A stretch of 64,000 nucleotides of DNA, taken from the NCBI RefSeq assembly GCF_032118995.1, contig NC_092660.1:18710501-18774500 (forward strand). Reading direction: 5' to 3'. The position numbers and the translations under genes are program-made. The notes beneath the pieces are model-generated. The model had not been told where the DNA came from. It was given only the letters and a program-made list of their open reading frames with translations, and searched no databases. Every line of letters starts with the position of its first letter. Within the stretch, counting starts at the first letter, position 1. Shown here piece by piece: positions 42,639 through 53,370 of the stretch. Origin of the DNA: Asterias amurensis. Taxonomy: Eukaryota > Echinodermata > Asteroidea > Forcipulatida > Asteriidae.

Positions 42639-45037
42639 ATGAACACGGCAGCCGAGAAGTTGAGGAAACAAGTTGAGCAGGTACGGATAGGTGGAAAGGG
42701 AACAGCAAGGAGAAAAAAGAAGGTCGTCCACAGAACGTCAGCCACAGACGACAAAAAATTACAGAACAGTCTCAAGAAGCTGAGTGTCAACACAATTCCA
42801 GGAATCGAAGAGGTATAACTTTTACAGACAACATTTTTGATTTGTCTTTGTTGAAGGCAATTTATTTTGGGGTTTAAATAAAAATTCCATTAAAAATTTC
42901 ACCAAAATACAGCCTGAAAATATATTTTTAAAAATGTACCAGCTCAATAAAGGTGCATCCGAAAATTTACACTAACATACTGAAAAAGCAGACTCCCTCA
43001 CCCCTACAAACACAACACTGAAAAGTGAGTTTTTTCTAAATGATTGTTTGAAAATTCTGGTACAGTAAAAATTGTGAACTACAAGTCCTGAGGATTTCAC
43101 CACAAAATTCTAGCGCCGAAACTGACAAAAATTATTTTGACTCTCCTGAAATCATTGCTGTCGTATTGACTTTTTTTTAAAATAACTTGATGACTTATGT
43201 AGCTGAAACTTCTACAGGTAAATTATATTACATATTTCTTTATTCACATTGAGTAGGGGTACATGACATGGCCAAATCCTGATCTACAAAAGGTATCAAA
43301 ACTCTTTAAGCCATACATCCATTCTCGTATGGTTTTTTTTTATGTTTTTTTGTTTTCACTTTTTCGTTATTCCATTGTTTGCAGGTCAACATGATCAAAG
43401 ACGATGGCACAGTAATCCACTTCAACAACCCCAAGGTACAAGCGTCACTAGGTGCAAACACATTTGCTGTAACCGGCCATGCCGAGTTGAAACAGCTCTC
43501 AGAAATGCTGCCCGGTATCCTTAACCAGTTGGTGAGTTCAAACGTTCCTCAGGTTCTTAAGGTTTCCCCAACCCCCTGTTAATCTGTGATGAACTTGTTG
43601 TTACCCTTTTTGTGTCACGATATAAAGGTTTTGGACACTATTGGTAATTGTCAAAGACCAGTCTTCTCACTTGGTGTATCTCTATTTTTTTAAATAGGCA
43701 AATGAGGTTTAATGTTTTTGAGTCTGATAAATAGGCCTATCTATTTTGTTGAGCATCGCAGGATAGTTACAAATTAGATAATTTTCTGTTAAAAGTGCTT
43801 ATAATTTTGATTTATGGTGTAGTTTCTGCAAAATATTTCTGGAAAAGATTTTGGCTACAAGCCTAGCTGGTATTGTGGATTTATCCAGCATTATCTGAGC
43901 CCTGAACCTTCATGAAGTATCAGGCCTATTACAGGTATTCTTACATTGATTAAATGCAGTTCAGACCACGAGCACATTTACAAGTACAGCAGTATAAATT
44001 GGTACGTCTGCTGCCACCTAGTGTTTCCCAGAAGACAGTTCATGATTCCATGTGCAGCCACAGGCCTGTTTTGATCTTGACGACAGCCCCTTTATGTTTG
44101 TACAATCCTGCCCATGTTTTGCTATACGCTCATTGTAACAGGCCTGATACTTCACTGAGGCCACAAAGGTGGTTGCCTCCATGCCCCCTGGTCATTGCCT
44201 TGATGCCCTTAAAATTTCTTCAGAGGGTGCCCTTTACAAAGGAGAAAATGCCTTGTTGCCCTTTCAAAAACAAAGCAAACCAGCCTGTTATGGCGTAATC
44301 TAAATTGTGTTGGGTGTCTTCTTTTCTTTGCACACAGGGAGTGGATAATCACAACAGTCTCCGCCAACTTGCGGCCAAGCTACCTGCCATGCAGGAAGCA
44401 GCCAAAGCTGCTGGAACCAAACCTGATACCATCGATGAGGATGATGAGCAGGTGCCAGGTAAGGCCCCCCCCCTCACCCCACACCCCGGGGTTTAACCTA
44501 CATTTTCCAATATAACATAAAATAGAATTAAATAACAAACTGCAAGTTGCACAAGCCACACAACCCAGGAGAAGTGGACGGTTGTTGAGTCAACAGGCAG
44601 TAGCCTACGACGATTGATGATGAAGGCAAACTGACTGGGTAAATTTTAAACGATTTTACAAAATAGGCAGACCGCCAAATATTTATATAACGCGCAGTTT
44701 GTAGAGTGCCAGCACGTTAAACTGGAGGACAGTGGTTCAAATCACACTGTAGTCAATTTTCCTTTGCTCATCCCCAAATCAAGTAATATTAACTGAGAAA
44801 CATCTGAATAAGCTGTTTGGGAGATACATGTAGATTCAAAGAATGTCTTGTACAATTGTATTGCTTTGTCACACATAACTCCGTAAATTTGAATTCCTCA
44901 GACCATAGAGATAGATGCTATGCATCTATTTAATTACCTTAATTATAAAAAACATTTAATCTTAATTTTTCTTTTTCTTTTTTCCTGTTTCAGATTTAGT
45001 TGAAGACTTTGATGCACCGTCAAAGGAAGAATCCTAA
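42639..45037 (+). CDS. BTF3: Basic transcription factor 3 / NAC beta subunit, 4 coding exons, 161 aa
   Basis: Beta subunit of the nascent-polypeptide-associated complex, which binds ribosomes near the exit tunnel and shields emerging chains. Coding exons: 42639-42812, 43385-43531, 44338-44458, 44994-45037; phases agree. The N-terminal ribosome-binding motif [17 protein letters not shown] is present at about residues 20-36. The NAC domain includes [14 protein letters not shown] and [19 protein letters not shown]. The C-terminus ends with the conserved [19 protein letters not shown] matches vertebrate BTF3L4 more than BTF3, as I recall them, so this is probably the single-copy ancestor of both. 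The region between the NAC domain and the acidic tail ([17 protein letters not shown]) is lineage-specific. The start lies just inside the second exon, after an acceptor at 42616. Confidence 0.96.
43624..43682. repeat. T1 end fragment in BTF3 intron
   Basis: TAAAGGTTTTGGACACTATT and GTCTTCTCACTTGGTGTATC, then no further match. Confidence 0.65.
44138..44290 (+). repeat. G1 dispersed repeat
   Basis: GGCCTGATACTTCACTGAGG start, CCCTGGTCATTGCCTTGATG, and TGCCCTTTACAAAGGAGAAA. Confidence 0.65.
44625..44800 (+). repeat. S3 SINE, degenerate
   Basis: AACTGACTGGGTAAATTTTA, then a weak tRNA-like stretch GTAGAGTGCCAGCACGTTAA and GGTTCAAATCACACTGTAG. Confidence 0.55.
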
Positions 45038-46172
45038 GTCTGCACTCAACAGGAATTTTCGTTTACAATACCTCATTCATATTCATAAGCATACATCATT
45101 CTGACATTCTGATTGGTCGATTGTCTGCATATCCACCTCATTAAATTTACCTATCCTTGTTATCTCTGTATTCTGTGACTTTGTGCATGATGAACCATTT
45201 TTATATGCAGGGAATATTTTTCTGTTTTCTGTATTGCTTTGGTGGCTACACAAACTTGAAAAACTACACAATTTTGAAAAAGGGTCGGGGACTAATACTT
45301 CAGCCGACAGAAAAATGTGTGAACATACTAAAGGTATGAATGAGGTAGCGTTAAACAAATAGAATGCGGTTTTTCGTCTGGTTGGATGGTTGACATTATT
45401 TCTCCCCCTCCCCCCCCCTTCCCCACCCACCTTGATGGGGAATCACTCTGGAGGAAATGGCCAAGGAAAGTTGTTGTCAATATGAAGCCATTCGCGCGTT
45501 TGATTTGAATAATTGTCTGGTACAATGAAGTGCTTGATCACGAGTTAACACTTCAGTTTGAATTCCCTAGACTATCAAGAACGGTGAACACCCGTACACA
45601 ATTCTGAATGGATGTGTATGGCACAATGGTACATGTACCAGGGTTTGCTCAGCTGGAGGTAGCTATACGAAAGCTTGCCCCAAACCATTTGACATAGCAA
45701 CTGTCTCTTTAGTCTGAGGAATTCAAAATGTAAGCGGTAACTGTGACCAAGCAAGTCATTGTACTAGACATTATTGAAATCTAACTCGCAAATTGCTCAT
45801 TATTTCCCAAATAACTATAGGGCAGTCAAGTGTCCACCATCCACCATGAAATCATGTTGTATTTGTGTAATATATCTGTAAGGATTAATGGCCTGTGTAC
45901 AGATGGCACGAACTGGGTGCACCAACTTTAATTATTAAAAAGCACTCATGCGAAGTGTGTCGTTGATTGAAGTTTATAAGAAAATTTCAACTTTTGTTTT
46001 TCTATATAGTGGAAACTCTAAAATTTACTTTTGTTATTTACAGCTTTTATTAATATGATTTGGAGTTATAATCTGTAGGATTTGGGGTGAGATTATGGGC
46101 TTGTCCAAATAGAGGTAAATTTGAATGTGACCTTTTGCTGAAGTGGTTGTAGTGAAAGAAATACAGACCTGA

Positions 46173-46346
46173 ACCATTTTTCATTGAGCTGCATAAGCAC
46201 AAAAAGTAGCCAAGCACAACATGCTCATCAGAAAGAGGTTACCAGCCAAAATTCCATTTTACATGTAGTATCTGTGACTGGTATCCTGCCCATTTTCGCT
46301 TAGCAGAAACTGCACTTACCAGAAGCAGCTCTATGAAGTTGGGCCT
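46173..46346. repeat. C1 foldback repeat
   Basis: TTTCATTGAGCTGCATAAGC left end and GCAGCTCTATGAAGTTGGGC right end. Probably in the BTF3 3' UTR. Confidence 0.7.
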
Positions 46347-47402
46347 TGACGAGAATCTAGGTGTAACCACAGTAAGCTAAAAAATTTGCTGGAGACATCG
46401 CGAGTTGTCTGATACAGATTCTATGGAAATACTTGTACCGTATTCAAAAAATCTAAAGCCACGTTGGTTTATTTTTTATTGGAGACGCACTGTATTACAT
46501 GTATTTTCCAAAGTCATGGGTAAGGATCTAGTTGTAACCACACTAAGCTAAAGACGGATACATCGCATGTTTTCCGACATTCTATAGAAATACTTTTATT
46601 TGAAAAATCTAAAGCCATGATGGTTTCTATTGGAGATGCACTGTTATTATCTGCCCAACAAATTATATGCACCGTAACTGATCTTCCAAGTTGTGAAATC
46701 CATCTTATCCACCGCTTATCTTGTTGTATTTTCACTGGGAGAGGGAGCCCTCTATAGAGTGACCCTTACTCCTGATAGTCTATCCCCTCCTTGTCTGATT
46801 TATTGATTCAGTACTGCACAACCAAACAGATCTTAGCAGGAGGGTTGGCAACACGGGCACAGCAATATGTTCCCAGCCAATTGTTTTCGTTATTACATTA
46901 TTTTTTTTGATGCTGAAGAATTTTGATGAGTATGGCACTGTCCCTTTTGTAAGTTCAAATGGGTAGGGGCGGGATTGCTTCCTCTTTCGGAGCCTGCATG
47001 AAATTGCCTCCTTATGAGATGTTCATCCGAATTTTTTTTGTGTTCTATTGTTCACACTAAGATCGTCAAAGTCGTTTGTATTTCTCCTGACATTCTTTGA
47101 AAGACCATGAATGTGTTTACGAAGCACCAAAATTCAACTTGGAGAAGAGTTGTCCCCACCATATTGACTTGTAACCTGACGTCACACTTTGTTAATCAAT
47201 GAGAGACTATGGAACACTAGGTGGCAGCAGACTTACTAGGTGAATTTACATTGCGGTGTTCTGAGCATGAGCACATTTCCAAGAACAAAGGATTTCACCA
47301 CTGATCTATATTGAGAGATCAGTGACTTAACCTGGTAAATCTGCTGCCATCTTGTGTCGGCAAACGTTTTATTGATGCGTATCTTGAGATCCATCTTTGT
47401 GA

Positions 47403-47408
47403 AATAAA
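47403..47408 (+). promoter_or_regulatory. Candidate polyadenylation signal for BTF3
   Basis: A canonical AATAAA in the sense direction, about 2.37 kb after the BTF3 stop codon. Closer hexamers were not searched exhaustively, so a shorter 3' UTR is possible. Confidence 0.35.
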
Positions 47409-47962
47409 ACAACTGTATTTCCCGCTCTTTAGAACTTCTGACTGCTTATAAATCTTTAATGTAATTAATATAAGTACTTTAAGCATATTATTACCCTAAA
47501 CGAATGGATGGCAGGAACTAAACGAATGCATGTGGAACTGAAAACCCACAGTACATTTGTTCTGTGAACTTTGTTCTTTCACTTGGTATTGAATTTCAAA
47601 TAGACAATGTTATTACCTAAGTAACTTGGGGTTGAACAAGAAAAATAGACTGAGACATATATGTGCCCTGTGTTCGTGATCTCCCTCTTTCTTTGCATCT
47701 CAACAAAAAACCTGGCCTGGACACCAATCAATTGAAATTTGTAGACTGCGTGAAAGCAGTTATAGTTTAAACTTTAATAAGATTTGTTTTTAGTACTTCA
47801 CCACCCTTAATAGTCGTCCCATTTGTAGAGCTCTGTTTGAGGGATGTGATTATGGAATTTGAGCTTTGAAATAAAAGGTCTGTGGAATGGCTTAACAAAC
47901 TATTTTGAATGTTGAAAGTGATTTGGTTGAGCAAGACAAGAATCCCTCTTCTGACACCTGGA

Positions 47963-48222
47963 CCCAATTTCATAGCGCTGTTTAATGGTAAGTAAATTTT
48001 GTGCTTACTGTAGCAGAAAAAAAATTGCAACGGTGCAAGAAAAATCGGCGGCCACCTTGCGTGTTCATCATGGATTTGCATTGTGACGTCATTCATTCTC
48101 ATGCAGTAAGCACTGGGATGTTAGCATGCGTTTGTGTGCTTACGGTTAGCAGCTCTATGAGTAGGACATGCAAATCGTGCAGTAAGCAAAAAATCTACCA
48201 TTAAGCAGCTCTATGTTGGGCC
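47963..48222. repeat. C1 foldback repeat
   Basis: GACCCAATTTCATAGCGCTG left end and GCAGCTCTATGTTGGGCC right end. Confidence 0.7.
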
Positions 48223-48379
48223 CAGATTCCTCTAAACTTCTATCCCTTTCCCCTATTTTGATGGGTTAGTTTGGTTATGTCGACTAAGTTCCGCTTGGGT
48301 CATGCACCACCACGGGAATCCCTGGATTTCTGCAGGCCTAGAAATCTGATTGAAACATGCTCTTGCAGGGTTTCCTTTG

Positions 48380-48915
48380 GGGGTTGAGGCAGGATGCCTA
48401 AAGATGACTACTTTAGTGCACAGTGTAGCATCTCATAGAGGCGGGCGATGCCAAAAGATGACACCTTTGTGCAAGGTGAATGTCCCATACAGGCAAAGGT
48501 GCCTTAAGAGGAAAACTGTTTAGCATGGTGTAGCATCTCATAAAAGCGGGAGATGCCATAAGATGAACACTTTTTTGCACTGTGTAGCATCTCATATCGG
48601 CAGGGTGCCTAAAGATGAAAACTTGCTGGCACGGTGTAGTGTCTATAGAGGCATGATGGGCCTAAAGATAAAAACTTTTTGGCCTTGTATGTAGCATTTC
48701 ATAGAATCGGGAAGGTGCCCAAAGATGACTACTTTATTGCATGGTGTAACATCTCATAGAGGCAGGGTTCCAAAAGATAACAGTGCACAGTGTAGTGTCT
48801 CATAGAGGCAAGAGAGGTGCAAAAAGATGCCAACTTTTGTGCACGGCGTAGCGTCTCATACAGGCAGGGTGCCTAAAGATGACAATTGTTCATGGTGTAG
48901 CTTCTCATAAAACTG
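48380..48915. repeat. Minisatellite, about 54-bp unit, about ten copies
   Basis: Units share GTGCCTAAAGATGA and TGTAGCATCTCATAGAGGC with small indels. It ends about 30 bases from the REX1BD stop codon, so it should form most of that gene's 3' UTR. Confidence 0.9.
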
Positions 48916-48944
48916 GGTCTGATTGGGTCAGGAGGGAATTAGGG

Positions 48945-51900
48945 TCAAGTCAATAGATCCTCCGCTTCATACCTCAAGTCCTGGAGAAGTTCTGCTATTT
49001 GGGACACTGTCGCATTAATCCTGTTTCGGTGAAAGGAAGGAAGAACACAATCTCTACATAAGAAGGCAAACAAACAAAGGTAAATATTTTTATCAAGGGA
49101 CCGCTAGGGAAACTGAATGTGTAATTTTATATAACTTGGGGTTGACCAAAGAATTTTTTTGTATATTTGCCAGTTTTTTTGGACACATAAATGTTGAACC
49201 CACCCACTGCATCTTTGGCATGGTTGACTAGTACTCCTACTCGCAGAACAGTCTTCTTGGCCTAGGCCTAACTTGGCCTCCCTTCGTAATCGGCTGTTAG
49301 AGAAAGTACTCAAACGGTAGAAGACTCAGTACTTGGACACTGGTATTTGGTACTCAAAGGCCAATGTACTCCAACGGGAGTACTACTCGGCCACTGAGTA
49401 CCTGGCTGGTGGGCGTGGTTCACAGACAGCAGAATACTTGGTACTCGGAAACTGGTAGTCAGTACTCAATGGCCCAGTTACTTCAACTCGAGTACTACTC
49501 GGACAATCTTATTACTCTGCTGTTGGACTCTGTACTCAAATATCAGAATACTTGGTACTCGGACAATTGCACTCCGTACTCAATGGTCCAGGTACTCCTA
49601 CTCAAGTACTACTCGGCCACACTAGTACTCGGCTGTTTGACTCGGTACTTGGATATCAGAATACAAGTTAGTACTCAGACACTGGTACTCCGTACTCAAT
49701 GGCCCAGGTACTCCTACTTGCGTACTACTCAGTAGGCATACTACTTGGCCACCCAAACAGAACTTAATACTCGTCTAACAAGTACTTAACTACAACACTG
49801 CTACAAATTAGATACTAAAAATGATAACTGGTGAATGTTCAAATCATAAAATTTGTATAAATTTTGGAATGCCATTCAAGAAAGCACAGGGCCCCATTTC
49901 ATAAAGCCTCGAAGCACAAAAACTTGCTTAGCACAGATAAGTATTGCTTAACAGAAACTGGTTACCAGCCAAAATTACAATAAGTTTACATTGTTGTGAC
50001 TGATGCCCACTCAATTCTTACTTAGCAAAGAAATTTGTCAAGCAGTAGTTTCTGCTTAACAGCTTTATGAAATTGGGCCCACAGAACACCATCAAAACAG
50101 TTCCAGTGAATTAATTTTCCTACATACCTGAGTTTAAGTTGGGTAAGGTCTTCTTCGCTTTCTGGATTCGGCTCTTCTTGATGTTTTTGTTTAATCAACT
50201 GCAGCATCCCTGTCTGAAATCAAACAAAGTATTCAGTCTCCTGACGATGACTAAAGCAAGCTAGTCGAAACGTTGAGACCAACCCAAGAACTGACTCCGC
50301 GGTAGTACAGTTAATTATGATCCTATAAGCTTAAGTAGTAGTCCCAGCCTATTTCTATACTATCCACCCAGGTAATAGTTAATAAGCAGGACAGTTCTTT
50401 TCAGAACTGAGAAGTCTCCCGAACACCCGAACAATCTACTCCGCGGTAGTAGAATTAAGCAAGACAGTTCTCTAAGAAGAGACACTACCTGGCAAGTAGA
50501 TACACACATGAGTAATAACTTCTTTCTTAAAAACTACATTAGTTACTTTCAAGGGAGCCGTTTCTCACAATGTTTTCTGTCAGAAGCTCTCCATTGCTCG
50601 TTCCAAGTAAGTTTTTATGCTAACAATTATTTTGAGTAATTACCAAAAGTGTCCAGTGCCTATGACTTTTTTTGTGACTAGCCAGCGAGTTTGTCACTTT
50701 ACGTCCACAGTCTTTTTTTACAGTGCCATATTTTATAGAAGAGATGGATGATTATTATAGATATTATTTCAATACCATAGGAAAAATATTGAGTTTCAAC
50801 AACCCTTTATTCTCACCAATTCCAATTTCCTCTTTTCATTTTCTTGAACTTTTCCGATCAACCTTGCAATCTCGGCATTCTGAAACTCTCCCTGGAATCG
50901 TTCTTCTACAGCGATGATACATTGAGATATTCTGGAGAATTCTTCGGTGCATTCGTGGACTGCCTGTCGGTAGACTGGGAAGTCATAGTCTGGCGACGTG
51001 TCTAGGTATTCCAAGTGATGTCTTTATGCAAGACAGTCAGGGAAAAGAGAATACAATTATTAATTTTTTGTTTCCGGATTAAAGGTAGTGGACACAATTG
51101 GTATTTACCCAAAATAATTGTTAGTATAAATTTTATGCTAACAATTATTTTATGATAAAAGCTTATTTGGTAGCGAGCAATGGAGAGCTGTTGGTAGTAC
51201 AAAAACATTGTGAGAAACGGCTCCCTCTAAAGTACAATAGTTTTTGAGAAATAATAATAAAGAGGTAATTTCTCACTCAAAAATACAAATACTTCAGGCC
51301 TGAAGCCTTTTCTTATGCATCTGAAAGCACACAAATTTGTGTAATAAGGGTGTTTTTTCTTTCATTATACTTTTGCAACTTTGAGGACCAACCAAGTCCA
51401 ACTTATTACAGACTTATTATTTTATGCATACTGTTTGAATACATTAGGTGCAAAAGTTAATGTAAGTTATAATTAGCCCAAACAAGGCTAAAAGCAACTC
51501 TTGTAAAGGGCTTACATGAAGAAAATATCTAAGATGAAAATATTATGCTCAGGAGAGCTGAAGACTGAAGGTAGGAATTGATATTCCTCTGGTAAGGTGC
51601 TTCAAGAAGAAAGTATAAAAAAATAAAATATAATTCAGGATTTTAGGGTCACCATTTTGAACAAGTATTCATTAATTGTTCTTACTGGTCAAGACGCTTG
51701 TAACACTTGATCCTTTCTTCTTGGAGGGAGAAGAACTCCTTAATTGCTTTTGAAGCGTCTTCGTCAACCTGTGATACGCAGGAAATAGTACAGAAAATTC
51801 AAACATAAACACTGATAAATCAAAGTGACGGATGTTGCTTTGGGCTTTCGTAGACCTAGAGTAACTTGGACGCTGAACTCGTTGCGATGATCATAACCCT

Positions 51901-52556
51901 CGTTCCTCCCTATGGCCGGAGGAGGGAGGGATTGAGGGGTTCTGGTTCTGGTGATGAACTGCACAATCTGCACATATCTGGATTTACAAGTGACACAATT
52001 ATCAGGCCTGGCACTTCACGGAGGCAACAAAGGCGATTGCCTCTGTGCCCCTTGGTCATTGCCTTGGTGCCCTTGACATGCTTGAAATGCTCCAGTAGAA
52101 ATTTACAATTTCCTCGTAGGGTGCCCTTTACCAAAGAGACAATGCATTGGTGCCCTTGCCCTTTCAGAAACGAAGCCTACAGGCCTGCAATTATCATAAC
52201 AGACCAACCTCACGACCAAGGTGAAGCCTCAGCTGTTTATTGTGCAACACCAACCTCCATGTGGCATTTGACCAAAAGACCTAAATAAAAGTTTGGGGCA
52301 AGTTCATCATCATCATGGGATTTAAAAATCATTTCTTTCTAGATTTATTCTAGAATATTTGAAGTTTAAACTTGTTATTGTTATCTCCTCATACAGTATA
52401 ACACATATGCATACATGTCAGAGCATGGAGTTAATAAAACTGGATAATTGAATAAGTACAATCTGACTTACCATTTTCATTGTATTGAGAACTTCTCTAG
52501 TTTCTAAAAGTGTACTAGATGACTGGTCAGCATCGGGTAGTGTGATGTTTACAATT
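48945..52556 (-). CDS. REX1BD: REX1-B domain-containing protein (C19orf60 type), first exon not identified
   Basis: Small, largely helical protein with the 'required for excision 1-B' domain; the molecular role is poorly known, and the name comes from an algal repair locus. Exons found: 52556-52472, 51768-51686, 51021-50817, 50213-50128, 49020-48945, with consistent phases. The match to human is clear: RLDQHHLEYLDTSPDYDFP against RLEEGHRQYLSSGPPYDFP, then VYRQAVHE, TGMLQLI, LTQLKLR and AELLQDLRYEAE at the C-terminus. The most upstream exon shown opens with a strong acceptor (TTTTCCCTCAG) and needs two bases from an earlier exon, so the start codon lies between 52557 and 53370. A minisatellite follows the stop codon and a second fills the last intron. 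It is head to head with PIGW. Confidence 0.88.
49300..49760. repeat. Minisatellite, roughly 115-130-bp unit rich in TACTCGG, about four copies
   Basis: Units share GTACTCAATGGCCCAG, GTACTCCTACTC and GTACTACTCGGCCAC. It fills part of the last REX1BD intron. Confidence 0.88.
49891..50080. repeat. C1 foldback repeat
   Basis: GGCCCCATTTCATAAAGCCT left end and CAGCTTTATGAAATTGGGCC right end, about 50 bases from REX1BD exon 4. Confidence 0.75.
50512..50660. repeat. T1 element right-end fragment
   Basis: TAACTTCTTTCTTAAAAACT to ACCAAAAGTGTCCAGTGCC. Confidence 0.6.
51083..51450. repeat. T1 element, right end lost
   Basis: TTAAAGGTAGTGGACACAAT left end with a small internal duplication near 51120-51155, and the CTTCAGGCCTGAAGCC core. 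Confidence 0.7.
52003..52190 (+). repeat. G1 dispersed repeat, best copy
   Basis: GGCCTGGCACTTCACGGAGG, CAACAAAGGCGATTGCCTCT, CCCTTGGTCATTGCCTTGG, TGCTTGAAATGCTCCAGTAG and GGGTGCCCTTTACCAAAGAG. Confidence 0.65.
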
Positions 52557-53370
52557 CTGAGGGAAAATCAATTGTTAGAAGGGGGATGTCCAATTCAAAA
52601 GTGTACATTAAATTAACTATACAAGACAATAATAGTAATCTATATACTCAGAACATAAAATAAATACACTATTTTATATCTGATATTCGTTCCAAACATT
52701 CTTTTTGTGCTGAAGTTTAATGTAACCAATACACACTTTTAATATTACGTTTTAGGTTAGAAGTAACCCCCTTATTTTAAATGAAACGGCCCTCGAACTG
52801 GCCATTGAGGGCGCTGTTTTGCAAATGGCTGCGCCCATGAGATCTTCGATCTTCATGTGTCAAACGTAAGAGAAAGGGTAGGCAGATTTATGATTTACAG
52901 CATACAAGGTAACCACAGTTGTACCTTTCTCAATGTTAATTACTGGTTAATGGTGTAGTTAAGAGGTGGCATGGGTTTATATCAGTTGCTAACGTCGGTT
53001 AGCTCCCCCCCCCCAAACACTTGGTACGGTCTGGCCAAGGAAAGCTGACTGGGCTACCGTTGACTGACGTGTGTTTATCAGTTTCCCCAATCCCATACAT
53101 GGAGCAATGGTTTTCCCCATACAATTCAACCAAATTGTTGTTGGGCGCAAACTCCAGCCCCCGCTTTCGCGGGCGGCTAGTTTGCGCCAAACAGCAACCA
53201 GCGTCCCATCAAAATTTTAATTTATAGATTATTTATGTATTTAGTCATGGCCTTTTATTTACACGTTTTCTATACAGAAACTCAAATAATAGGCATAATT
53301 TAATAAGATGAATTAAAAAATCACAGATCAGGTTTTTATCTTTTTTGAAAACCCAGAGTGAGATATCAGC
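52557..53370. promoter_or_regulatory. Shared promoter region of REX1BD and PIGW
   Basis: Divergent genes leave 814 bases between the first recognised REX1BD exon and the PIGW start. It should hold the missing REX1BD first exon. Visible features are a run of C at about 53007 and a GC-rich imperfect hairpin at 53135-53197. No TATA box was recognised. Confidence 0.5.
53135..53197. repeat. GC-rich imperfect hairpin in the REX1BD-PIGW promoter region
   Basis: TTGGGCGCAAACT and AGTTTGCGCCAAACA are inverted, with CCGC/GCGGGCGG at the loop. Confidence 0.7.

Larger units (their letters stand above)
45038..48940. other. BTF3 to REX1BD tail-to-tail region
   Basis: I see no gene here. An AATAAA at 47403-47408 would give BTF3 a 3' UTR of about 2.4 kb. 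Two C1 repeats (46173-46346, 47963-48222) and a minisatellite (48380-48915) are the only structures recognised. The rest is AT-rich unique-looking sequence. Confidence 0.5.

Noticed and set aside
49364-49735. Open frame of 123 codons rich in YS and TR
   Set aside because: Translation of the TACTCGG minisatellite in the REX1BD intron.
48380-49760. CRISPR-like array of regularly spaced repeats
   Set aside because: No constant repeat alternating with unique spacers; whole units are homologous, and the setting is a eukaryotic gene.
52761-52854. Minus-strand ATG frame MKIEDLMGA as the REX1BD start
   Set aside because: The frame ends at a stop without a convincing donor in the needed phase, and it does not resemble the human N-terminus.
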